A DNA stretch of 64,000 nt from Planctomycetota bacterium (GTDB lineage: Bacteria; Planctomycetota; UBA1135; GCA-002686595), in NCBI GenBank assembly GCA_023150475.1, contig JAKLKU010000003.1, positions 124,001 through 188,000 of the forward strand, in the 5' to 3' direction. The notes under the pieces are model-generated. The model searched no databases. It saw nothing but the letters and a program-made list of their open reading frames with translations, and had not been told where the DNA came from. Below, piece after piece: positions 19,932-27,956 of the stretch (the first letter of the stretch is position 1; every line of letters starts with the position of its first letter). Made by a program: the position numbers and the translations under genes.

Positions 19932-20390
19932 TCAGAGCGTCGCTGCACCGCCGAAGAGCGACTTGAGGTCGAGCGACGGCACGCGCGTGCGGGTCGCGAG
20001 CGCGACGTAGCTCCTCGCGAGCGCGTCCTTGCCGAGTCCGAGCACCGTGCTGACGCGTCCGAGCGCTTCGGCGTACTCCGCCGGCTCGAGTTCCGCGAGG
20101 ATGCGTTGCCACACACCTTCTTCGAGCACGTTGAACGCCGTCTGCACTTCCTGCAGGTCGAAACCGGCGGCCCAACGTTCTTCGGCGACGCGCCGCGCAT
20201 GGTCGATCATCGGAGCGGCCCGCTCCTGAGCGATGCACGTGCGGAGCAACGCGAGCAACTCGCGAATGCGCTTCTCGGTCGCGGCGCGACCGGTGAGCTC
20301 GTAGTGCGAGCGCTTGTCGCGCAGCACACCGTCCGCGGCCTGTTGCACCAGCAACTCGGCGTCGCGCGTCAGCAGTTCGACGATCTTCAT
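19932..20390 (-). CDS. all-helical protein resembling RsbRD-type N-terminal sensor domains
   Basis: A 152-residue, wholly helical cytoplasmic protein. Features such as RIRELLALLRTCIAQ, ARRVAEERWAAGFDLQEVQTAFNVLEEGVWQRIL and ALARSYVALATR resemble the N-terminal helical bundle of RsbR/RsbRD proteins and some histidine kinases, which transmit stress signals. No STAS or kinase domain follows, so it is a stand-alone bundle. GGAGG lies eight bases before the ATG at 20390. The assignment rests on pattern only. Confidence 0.6.
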   Translation of the reverse strand: MKIVELLTRDAELLVQQAADGVLRDKRSHYELTGRAATEKRIRELLALLRTCIAQERAAPMIDHARRVAEERWAAGFDLQEVQTAFNVLEEGVWQRILAELEPAEYAEALGRVSTVLGLGKDALARSYVALATRTRVPSLDLKSLFGGAATL

Positions 20391-20649
20391 CGGAACCTCC
20401 GTTGGCGAGCTCCGCGAACGTACGTCGGCGGCAAGGCATCGGCGAATACGCCGAGCTCGGCACGCGCGCGCCGGTTGGTGCGGGGACACGGACGCCGAAC
20501 GCCGCAGGGAACTTCCGGCGGCGCCCGGCACACACAGCGACACCGACCCGCGCTTCGGCTCGCGGGTCCGCGCGCGTGCTCGTCTCGCGTCTCCACGCGG
20601 ATTCTCGGCCGGACTGCAGCGTTCCGCCGCCAGGCGGGGAGAGCACGTT

Positions 20650-20671
20650 CGAGAGGAAAGGCTTCCTCTCG
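20650..20671 (+). other. perfect hairpin upstream of the sigma-factor remnant
   Basis: CGAGAGGAA at 20650 and TTCCTCTCG at 20663 form a 9-bp stem with a 4-base loop (AGGC). It covers the only purine-rich, RBS-like stretch before the ATG at 20680, so it could mask that site or act as a terminator for transcripts from the left. Confidence 0.45.
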
Positions 20672-20679
20672 CTTCCGTC

Positions 20680-20960
20680 ATGCACGAGTCTCTTCGCGAG
20701 ACGACGGCCGAGGCGCTGCTGGCGCACGCGGGTTTCCTGCGGTCGCTGGCGTGTGGCCTGCTGCGCGACGAGCACGCGGGTGACGACGTCGTGCGGGACG
20801 CGTGTCTCGCGACTCGAGCGCGTTCGGACGAGCCGCGGACGAATCCGCGCGCTTGGTTCGGCGCCGTGGATCGCAACCGCGCGTCGAAGCAGCGGCGTGG
20901 AGCAGAGCGGCGCGCGGTGCGCGAACACGAAGTCGCCGCCGCCGGAGCCGCTCGCGTCGC
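20680..20960 (+). pseudogene. truncated ECF sigma factor, region 2 only
   Basis: From the ATG at 20680, the translation MHESLRETTAEALLAHAGFL continues with RSLACGLLRDEHAGDDVVRDACLA and PRAWFGAVDRNRASKQRR. This is the pattern of ECF sigma region 2 (core binding and -10 recognition: RDxxxADDxVQD, PRxWLxxVxRN). After about residue 90 the sequence loses all similarity, no region 4 helix-turn-helix follows in any frame, and the frame runs antisense into the next gene. It is interpreted as a remnant of a deleted regulator gene. The end coordinate is approximate. Confidence 0.6.
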
Positions 20961-21108
20961 CGATGCTGCGGCGAACGGCCCGCGACCGTCCGCAGCCGTC
21001 ACGATCGAGCGCGCCGGACGCGCGCACCGCGCAGACGAAGACACCGATCGTGTTGCGCTGAGCGCGCCGGACGCGTCGCGGCGTGCGGGGGTCGCTCGGC
21101 GCCACGCG

Positions 21109-22332
21109 TCAACGCAACACGAGCGGCACCGAGTTCGTGTAACGGACGTCGCTCGCCGAGAACGTGACCTTCGCCTGCGCGAAGAACGTGAAACCTTGCG
21201 GCAGGAGCGCGGGCACGGGGAAGTTGAAGCCGACGACTCCGCTCGGCCCGACGGTGCCCAAGTGGAACGTGCGGTTCTTGACGACGAGCAGATCCTCCGC
21301 GAGCAGCGGCGGATGCGGCACGACGGTCGGATTGCGGCCGAGCAAGAGGTCGACGGTCGCGCCTGGCGCCGCGCGCACGCGGAACGTCGTCGTCTGACCG
21401 GGCTGCGACGCACCGAGCACGAAGAGCACCGGATCCGCAGGCACCGGGAACTCCACGGACATGACGTTCCAATACGAGCTCACGGTGACTCCGGAGACGC
21501 GCGCGAAGCCGCTCGACATCGTCAGTTCGCCCGAAACGCCCGCTCCGTCGGCGTACGTCGGCCAACCGCCGAGCCCGCCGGTGATCAAGTCCTCCGGTCG
21601 ACCCGCGAGCAGCAGCCGCGTGTGCGCCGCGATTTCGACGCCTGCACCTCCGCGTCCGCCGACCGCGAACTCCGAATACGCGTGTCCACCGTCGCCGCCG
21701 TAGAGCGAGCTCCGGTAGACGTGCAGGTCCGCGTCGACGAACCCGACGGAGCCGAACGCCGCCGGCGTGCCGGGCCCTCCGTCGGGGATCCACTCCGCGC
21801 CGTCGACGCCTCTGAATCCGTACGCGACGCTGTCGCAGAGCTCGAGCCGCGACGAGATCGCGGTGACCTCGTAGAGCAACGCGTTGCGGATGCGGACGTC
21901 GGCGCAGTCGACGATGCCGAGCTTCGGCTGACCCGCGTAGTGATCGAGACCGTCGACCACGATCGTCGCGGTCGATTGTTCGAGCGCGATCACGACGGGA
22001 CCATGCAACGCCCCGTTGGTCGTGAGTCCGGCGAGCACCACGACCCCCGGCGCAGCGACGTTCGCGACTTGGAAGGCATGCGTCGACGAGAGCGGAGCGA
22101 CACGCACGCCGACGTCGAGCCCGACGATGGAAAGCGGCTTCTCGAGCAAGAAGCCCGTGTACTCTCCGGGCACGACGAGCAGCACGTCGCCCGGCGCCGC
22201 CGCCGCGATCGCAGGCGGCAGATCGAGGAAGTCGCCGCCGCCGGAAGCATCGACCACCCACTGCGCGGCGCAGAGCGGACTCGCGAGCGAAACGACGACG
22301 AATGCGCGCACGAAGGAACGAGAACGGACCAC
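21109..22332 (-). CDS. secreted beta-helix-like protein
   Basis: A 407-residue protein with signal peptide MVRSRSFVRAFVVVSLASPLCA and a mature start WVVDASGGGDFLDLPPAIAAA, the opening of right-handed beta-helix (pectin-lyase-like) proteins. This is followed by many short beta turns, GGDGGHAY and GGRGGAGV, and a C-terminal beta domain ending with VRYTNSVPLVLR. No catalytic residues can be assigned. The start codon is GTG at 22332 with GGGGAGG just upstream. Related proteins in this genome type are secreted and carry variable N-terminal domains. Confidence 0.75.
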   Translation of the reverse strand: MVRSRSFVRAFVVVSLASPLCAAQWVVDASGGGDFLDLPPAIAAAAPGDVLLVVPGEYTGFLLEKPLSIVGLDVGVRVAPLSSTHAFQVANVAAPGVVVLAGLTTNGALHGPVVIALEQSTATIVVDGLDHYAGQPKLGIVDCADVRIRNALLYEVTAISSRLELCDSVAYGFRGVDGAEWIPDGGPGTPAAFGSVGFVDADLHVYRSSLYGGDGGHAYSEFAVGGRGGAGVEIAAHTRLLLAGRPEDLITGGLGGWPTYADGAGVSGELTMSSGFARVSGVTVSSYWNVMSVEFPVPADPVLFVLGASQPGQTTTFRVRAAPGATVDLLLGRNPTVVPHPPLLAEDLLVVKNRTFHLGTVGPSGVVGFNFPVPALLPQGFTFFAQAKVTFSASDVRYTNSVPLVLR

Positions 22333-22533
22333 GTGAACCTCCCCGGGCGTCGAGCCCGAGCCACGATCCGCGGCAACGACGACTGCTCCTCGACCGGAGA
22401 ACTAGCCCTCGGACGGCGCGTTCACGCTACGGAGGAGCTTGCGCATCGTGTCGTACGCGGCGCTTCGACGGCCGACTGGAGCGCCGGCCCGCGCCGCGCG
22501 GCCGTGAACCACGCCGCTGCGCGATCGCTCGCG

Positions 22534-22596
22534 GCGCCGAGCGCCGAGCGCCGAGCGCCGAGCGCCAAGCGCCGAGCGTCGAGCGCCGAGCGTCGA
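22534..22596. repeat. nine-copy 7-bp tandem repeat
   Basis: The unit GCGCCGA occurs in nine consecutive heptads from 22534 to 22596. Six copies are exact and three differ by one base (GCGCCAA once, GCGTCGA twice). It lies in the 292-base gap between the beta-helix gene and the SUI1 gene. A unit not divisible by three and the lack of a supported gene suggest a slippage-prone non-coding tract. Confidence 0.95.
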
Positions 22597-22624
22597 GCGA
22601 CGGCACGGCGTCCGACGCGCTGCG

Positions 22625-23008
22625 TCAGTTGCCGACGACGATCGACGCGTAGCCTTGTCTCGCGAACCACGCGGCGAGGCGTTCGGTCTGCTCGCCTTGA
22701 ACGACGATCGTGCTCGCTTCGACGCGCGCGCCGACGCCGAGTGCCTTCGCGGCGCCACGTGCGAGATCCTCGAGCTTCCGGCCCGCGAGCGCCGGCCCTT
22801 CCGCGATCGTCACGGTCTTGCCGCCGCGCCCAGCACGTTCGAAACGGATCACGAGCTTCGCCGTGATCGCCTTCGGCGCGGGCGTTTTCGCGGGCACGAG
22901 CTCGCGCTCCGGCAACGACGGCAAACTCTCCCCCGCCATCGCGTCGCGCAGCGCAGCAAGCGAGTTCAGCGGCTTCGGGGACGGCGACTTCCGTTCGTCG
23001 GGCACCAT
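22625..23008 (-). CDS. SUI1/eIF1-family translation factor (YciH-like)
   Basis: A 127-residue protein. The C-terminal 80 residues show the SUI1 fold signature: ITAKLVIRFERAGRGGKTVTIAEG, LEDLARGAAKALGVGA and QGEQTERLAAWFARQGY. Bacterial YciH binds the 30S subunit and affects initiation fidelity, possibly under stress. The N-terminal 45 residues are Pro/Ser/Lys rich and look disordered. It is divergent from the large secreted cytochrome-propeller gene at 23142. Confidence 0.88.
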   Translation of the reverse strand: MVPDERKSPSPKPLNSLAALRDAMAGESLPSLPERELVPAKTPAPKAITAKLVIRFERAGRGGKTVTIAEGPALAGRKLEDLARGAAKALGVGARVEASTIVVQGEQTERLAAWFARQGYASIVVGN

Positions 23009-23141
23009 GGCGCGCTCAATCTAACAAGCACGCCACCCGCCGGCCCGTATCGCTCGTGCGACAGCAGTGGTAGCGTGCTCGGCCTCACGCGAGATCCGGC
23101 GCCGACGAGCTCGCAGCGACGCGCCTCTCGCTCCGGCGATC

Positions 23142-25898
23142 ATGCGTTGGCAGACGCTTCTCCACGGTTCCTGCGTCGCTCTGGCGGCGACGTTCGCCGC
23201 GACTGCGGCCGCGCAATCGAGCTACGTGCACTTCGAGGCCGCGCAGGTCCATCCGCTGCGCGTCTCGAGCGACGGTACGCGGCTCTTCGTCTGCAACACG
23301 ACCGGCGCGCGGCTCGAGGTCTACTCGCTCGCCGATCCGGATCGTCCGGTGCTCTTGCGCGACATCCAAGTCGGCCTCGAACCGGTTTCGGTCACCGAGC
23401 GGCCGAGCAGCGCGGGAGGCACCGGCGACGAGCTCTGGGTCGCGAACGCACTGTCGGACTCGGTCAGCGTCGTATCGATCGAGCTCGGCTGCGTGATCGA
23501 CACGCTGCGGGTCGTCGACGAGCCCTCGGACATCGCGTTCGCCGCCGGTCGCGGCTTCGTGACCGCCGCGGCGAAGGACGAAGTGCACGTCTTCGACGCG
23601 ACGACGCGCCAGCTCGTCGGCAAGGTCACGATCGGCGCGAAGGACCCACGCGCGCTCGCCGTGCGCGGCAACTCGGTCTTCGTGCTCGCGCAGCGCTCCG
23701 GCAACGACACGACGTTGGTGCCGTTCCAGAGCGCGCCGCCTCCGCCCCCGCCGACGAATCCGAACCTGCCGCCGGCGCCGCAGCAGTCCGTGATCGTCGC
23801 CGAGGACGATCCTGCGTGGTCGAGCGTCGTGACGTGGACGATTCGCGACGACGACGTCTTCGAAGTCGACGCCCAGTCGCTGATCGTCGTGCGCAAGTTC
23901 GCCGGCGTCGGCACGAACCTCTTCGACGTCGTCGCGCATCCGCACACGAACGAGCTCTTCGTCGCGAACACCGACGCGCGGAACCTCGTGCGTTTCGAGC
24001 CCAACCTGCGCGGCCACGCGATCGACAGCCGGATCACGCGGATCGTCGCGTCGAGCTCGCCGACGAAGAGTTTCTTCGAGCTCAACCCGGGCGTGGACTA
24101 CGCGCAGCTCCCGAACCCGAGCGCGCTCGCGAACGCGCTCGCCGAGCCGACGGGGCTCGCGCTCGATCGGCTCGCAGGCAAGCTCTACGTCGCGGCGCAA
24201 GGCACGGATCGCATCGGTGTGCTCTCGCTCGCCGGCGGCATCCTCGCACGCATCGAGATCGGCGACACGCCGGGCACCTTGGTCGACTCGAAGTCGAAAC
24301 GTGGCCCGCGCTCGCTCGCGCTCCATCCGACCGAGCCGCGGCTCTACGTGTTGAACCGTCTGTCGAGCTCTCTCGCGATCGTCGACACGCAGACGGCGAC
24401 GAAGCTCGCGGAGCAGCCGCTCGCCCACGATCCGCTGCCGACCAACGTCTCGCTCGGCCGGCGCTTCCTCTACGACGCGAAGCTCTCCGGCAACGGCACA
24501 TTCTCGTGCGCGGCGTGCCACGTCGACGGCGATGTCGACGGACTCGCGTGGGATCTCGGCGATCCGGCCGGGCAGATGATCCTGCCGCCGCCGAACCAGC
24601 CGGCCGCCGTGCCGATGCACCCGATGAAAGGGCCGATGACGACGCAGAGCCTGCGCGGCCTCGACGTACCTCCCTTCCACTGGCGCGGCGATCGCGAGAA
24701 CCTGCTCGCGTTCAACGGCGCGTTCGCGAGCTTGATGGGCGGCACGCCGCTCGGCGTGAGCGACCTCGCGCTCTTCTTCGACTTCCTGATCGCGACCCAG
24801 TTCCCGCCGAACCCGAACCAGAACCTCGACCGTACGCTGAAGACGACGCCGGCCGGCGCCAACCAAGCGGCGGGCAAAGTCGCGTTCGAGCAGTTCCTCT
24901 CCGGCACGGGCTCGTGCGCGTCGTGTCACGCGCTGCCTCGAGGCACCAACGGGCTGATCATCCCGGCGAACGTGCTCCAAGAGCCGCAGCAGATGAAGAT
25001 CCCGCATCTGCGCAACCTCTACCGCCGCGTCGGCATGCCGAGCGGCACGAGCTCGGGCAAAGCCGGCTTCGGCTTCACGCACGACGGCGCGTTGCCGAAC
25101 TTGTCCGCGTTCCTCGCGCAGCCCGTGTTCTCGATCTGGCCGACGGAGACGAAGGACGACATCGTCGAGTTCCTGCTCGGTTTCGACACGGGCCTCGCGC
25201 CGACGGTCGGTTACCAGACGACGTTGAACGCGGCGAGCGCGGGGAGCTCGTCGGTCGCGGCGGATTGTGCGTTGCTCGAGGCGCAAGCGTTTGCGAAGAA
25301 CTGCGAGCTCGTCGGCCACGGCTTGTTCGGCGATCAAGTGCGCGGGCTCCGCTTCGATGTCGCGACCGGCAAGTACACGAGCGATTGCACCGGGGTCGGG
25401 CCGTTCACGCTCTCCGAACTGAAAGCGCAAGCGAGCGCAGGCCTCGCGACGTGGACGTTGACCGGCGTGCCCTTCGGTTCCGGCGTGCGACTCGGCCTCG
25501 ATCGCGACCTCGACGGCACACTCGACGGCGACGAAGGCGTCGACGATCTCGGCGGAGCGAGCGCGGTGTGTTCCGGGAGCATCGTGTTGCGCGCGAACGG
25601 CGCGCCGGCAATCGGCAACGCGCTCTTCGCGGTCGTGGCGAGCGGCGCGCAACCGTCCGCCGGCGGCCGCGTGGTGCTCGGCACGCAGTCCGGCAAAGGC
25701 GTGCTTTCGCTCGACGAGCTCGCGTTCGGTGCGAGCCTGCACGCCGACGCGCACGGCTTCGCGTTCGCGACGCGACCTCTGCCCGACGATTCGGCCTTGG
25801 TCGGCGTCGTCCTGCACGCCCGCGCCTACTTCCACGATCCGTGCGCGCCCGGCGGGCTCGCGCGTTCGAACGAACTGCGCGTGACGGTCGGGCCGTAG
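23142..25898 (+). CDS. secreted beta-propeller di-haem cytochrome c protein
   Basis: A 918-residue protein. The signal peptide ends in FAATAAAQ. Residues 30-430 form a seven-bladed YVTN/Lactonase-like propeller (repeats such as ELWVANALSDSVSVVSIE, ELFVANTDARNLVRFE and RLYVLNRLSSSLAIVD), interrupted by a Pro-rich loop (PPPPPPTNPNLPPAP). A cytochrome-peroxidase-like part follows with two c-haem sites, CAACH (residues 456-460) and CASCH (592-596), plus Met/His candidates. The C-terminus is a beta domain starting VCSGSIVLRANGAP. It probably acts in periplasmic redox chemistry on an unknown substrate. The start at 23142 was chosen for the signal peptide. Confidence 0.85.
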   Translation: MRWQTLLHGSCVALAATFAATAAAQSSYVHFEAAQVHPLRVSSDGTRLFVCNTTGARLEVYSLADPDRPVLLRDIQVGLEPVSVTERPSSAGGTGDELWVANALSDSVSVVSIELGCVIDTLRVVDEPSDIAFAAGRGFVTAAAKDEVHVFDATTRQLVGKVTIGAKDPRALAVRGNSVFVLAQRSGNDTTLVPFQSAPPPPPPTNPNLPPAPQQSVIVAEDDPAWSSVVTWTIRDDDVFEVDAQSLIVVRKFAGVGTNLFDVVAHPHTNELFVANTDARNLVRFEPNLRGHAIDSRITRIVASSSPTKSFFELNPGVDYAQLPNPSALANALAEPTGLALDRLAGKLYVAAQGTDRIGVLSLAGGILARIEIGDTPGTLVDSKSKRGPRSLALHPTEPRLYVLNRLSSSLAIVDTQTATKLAEQPLAHDPLPTNVSLGRRFLYDAKLSGNGTFSCAACHVDGDVDGLAWDLGDPAGQMILPPPNQPAAVPMHPMKGPMTTQSLRGLDVPPFHWRGDRENLLAFNGAFASLMGGTPLGVSDLALFFDFLIATQFPPNPNQNLDRTLKTTPAGANQAAGKVAFEQFLSGTGSCASCHALPRGTNGLIIPANVLQEPQQMKIPHLRNLYRRVGMPSGTSSGKAGFGFTHDGALPNLSAFLAQPVFSIWPTETKDDIVEFLLGFDTGLAPTVGYQTTLNAASAGSSSVAADCALLEAQAFAKNCELVGHGLFGDQVRGLRFDVATGKYTSDCTGVGPFTLSELKAQASAGLATWTLTGVPFGSGVRLGLDRDLDGTLDGDEGVDDLGGASAVCSGSIVLRANGAPAIGNALFAVVASGAQPSAGGRVVLGTQSGKGVLSLDELAFGASLHADAHGFAFATRPLPDDSALVGVVLHARAYFHDPCAPGGLARSNELRVTVGP

Positions 25899-26258
25899 CG
25901 CGCGGATTCGAAGTCTTACACGACCGTGCGGCGAGGCGGGCCGACGTGCGCAGCCGCTCGGCGCCGTCGACGGGCGCGTCGCTCGCGTGCAGGCGCGCAC
26001 GGCGCCGGTGGTCGGGACGGCCGTCCGGACGCTTCCTCGCGCGACGCGCGAGCGGTGACGCTCGTTCTCGCCTCGCGTGGAGTGCCCGCGGCGCGCGGCG
26101 CGCCTGACGCGAACGGCGCACGACGCATGCGCAGCGTGCCGAAGCGCCCAGCAAGCGACGCGGCACCGGATCGCGCGGGAGCGAGAGCTCGCGACCCGGC
26201 GAATTGCCCGGACTACCGAGCGGTCACTCGTCCTAGACTCCAAATTCCGAGGACCCAC
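25899..26258. other. intergenic region, no gene supported
   Basis: About 360 bases of very GC-rich sequence between two rightward secreted-protein genes. Frames crossing it are Arg/Ala rich with no domains. The last 40 bases are less GC-rich (CTAGACTCCAAATTCCGAGG) and may hold the promoter and ribosome-binding site (GAGG) of the next gene. Confidence 0.4.
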
Positions 26259-27956
26259 ATGAAACCGTTCCTGATCGCCTCACTCGTCCTTCCCTCGCTC
26301 GTCTCCGAAAGCGCGCTCGCGCAATGCACGACTCGCGTCAGCGTCGACTCGCACGGCGTCGCCGCGAACTGGTATTCGGGCCAGAGCGTCGTGTCGCGCG
26401 ACGGTCGCTTCGTCGCGTTCGAGAGCTTCGCCTGGAACCTCGCGCCGAAGGACCGCAACAACGACTACGACGTCTTCGTCCACGACCGCGTGACCGGAGA
26501 GACGACGTGCGTGTCGCTCGACGTCGAAGGCGAACCGGGCGACGGGCAGAGCCAAGGTCCGACGTTCTCCGCGGACGCGCGTTGGGTCGCGTTCTCGAGC
26601 ACGGCGACCGACCTCGTCGCCGGCGACGTCAACCAGAAGTCCGACGTGTTCGTCCACGACCGAGTCACGGGCACGACGAAGCTCGTCAGCTTCGGCGTCG
26701 GCGGCGTGACCGCGAACGGAGACTCCGCTTCTCCCACGCTCTCGGGGAACGGCCGGTACGTCGTGTTCGCGAGCGGCGCCACCAACTTGGTCGGCGTCGA
26801 TCCCGGTCCGTGGTTCGACGTGTTCGCGCACGACCTGCAGACGGGGATCACCGTGCCGGTGAGCGTGAGCTTCGACGGACAAGCGACCAACGGCAACAGT
26901 TCGTTCCCCGTGGTCTCCGACGACGGGCGGTACGTCGCGTTCCAGAGCAGCGCGAGGAACCTCGTGCCGAACGACGCCGACGGCTGGGACGACGTCTACG
27001 TGCGCGACCTCGTGACGGGCACGACGCAGCTCGCGAGCGTCGCCTCGAATGGGCAGAAGGGCAACTACGCGTCGACCGCACCTTCGCTCTCGGGCGACGG
27101 CACGCGGATCGCGTTCGTCTCGCTCGCGAACAACCTCGATCCACGCGACACCAACAACGGAATGGACGCGTACTGGCGCGACTTGGTCGCAGGCACGACG
27201 GAGGTCGTCGACCTCGACTCGAACGGGGTGCTCGCGAACGCGCCGGCGATGACGATCGCGTTGTCCTCCGACGGTCGGTACGCGCTCTTCTCGAGCGAAG
27301 CGACGAACCTCTGGCCGCTCGACACCGACACGGCGCTCGACGCGTTCGTGCGCGATCTCGACGGCGGCACGACGCAGCTCGTCAGCGTCAAAGCCGACGG
27401 CTCGCAAGCGAACAAGTGGTGCGGCGGCGCGTCGATCGCGGAGTTCGGCCGCGCCGTGACGTTCAAGAGCCAGGGCCAACTCGTGCCCGACAAGACCAAC
27501 AACCTCACCGACGTGTTCGTGCGCGACTTCCACTGCGACGTCACGAACTACTGCACGTCGAAGTTCAACTCGCAGTTCTGCCAACCGACACTCTCGACGG
27601 TCGGCGGTCCGACGCTCGGCGGATTCGACCACTTCCGCGTCCGCGCGGTCGATCTGCTGCCGCAGAAGACCGGCTTGTTGGTCTGGAGCCGCATGCGCGC
27701 CGAGACGCCGTTCCTCGGCGGATGGCTCTGCGTCGCGGCGCCGTTCGTGCGCACGACGGCGCGGCTCGCCGACGGCGATCCCGCAGTCGATTGCTCGGGC
27801 ACGCTCGAGTTCCCGCTCTCGCCGAGCTACCTCGCCGCGCAAGGCCTGACGGCCGGCACCGAGATCTTCGTGCAAGTGTGGAGCCGCGACCCCGGCTTCG
27901 CGAAGCCCGACGACATCGGGCTCACCGATGCGTTGCGGCTCGTGATCGGGCCGTGA
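26259..27956 (+). CDS. secreted WD40-like beta-propeller protein with Cys-containing C-terminal domain
   Basis: A 565-residue protein. The signal peptide is MKPFLIASLVLPSLVSESALAQ. Residues 30-425 carry about eight TolB/PD40-like repeats of the form VSxDGRxVAFxSxAxNLVPxDxNxxxDVFVxDRxTGxTxxVS. The last 140 residues form the domain also seen at 16913-17944: YCTSKFNSQFCQPTLSTVGG, TGLLVWSR, GGWLCVAAPFVRT, DCSGTLEF and VQVWSRDPGF. This is probably a cell-surface or exported protein; no enzyme activity can be assigned. Confidence 0.85.
   Translation: MKPFLIASLVLPSLVSESALAQCTTRVSVDSHGVAANWYSGQSVVSRDGRFVAFESFAWNLAPKDRNNDYDVFVHDRVTGETTCVSLDVEGEPGDGQSQGPTFSADARWVAFSSTATDLVAGDVNQKSDVFVHDRVTGTTKLVSFGVGGVTANGDSASPTLSGNGRYVVFASGATNLVGVDPGPWFDVFAHDLQTGITVPVSVSFDGQATNGNSSFPVVSDDGRYVAFQSSARNLVPNDADGWDDVYVRDLVTGTTQLASVASNGQKGNYASTAPSLSGDGTRIAFVSLANNLDPRDTNNGMDAYWRDLVAGTTEVVDLDSNGVLANAPAMTIALSSDGRYALFSSEATNLWPLDTDTALDAFVRDLDGGTTQLVSVKADGSQANKWCGGASIAEFGRAVTFKSQGQLVPDKTNNLTDVFVRDFHCDVTNYCTSKFNSQFCQPTLSTVGGPTLGGFDHFRVRAVDLLPQKTGLLVWSRMRAETPFLGGWLCVAAPFVRTTARLADGDPAVDCSGTLEFPLSPSYLAAQGLTAGTEIFVQVWSRDPGFAKPDDIGLTDALRLVIGP

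Noticed and set aside
22534..22596. Heptad repeat as a CRISPR-like array
   Set aside because: Units are only 7 bp with no spacers, and no cas gene is present.
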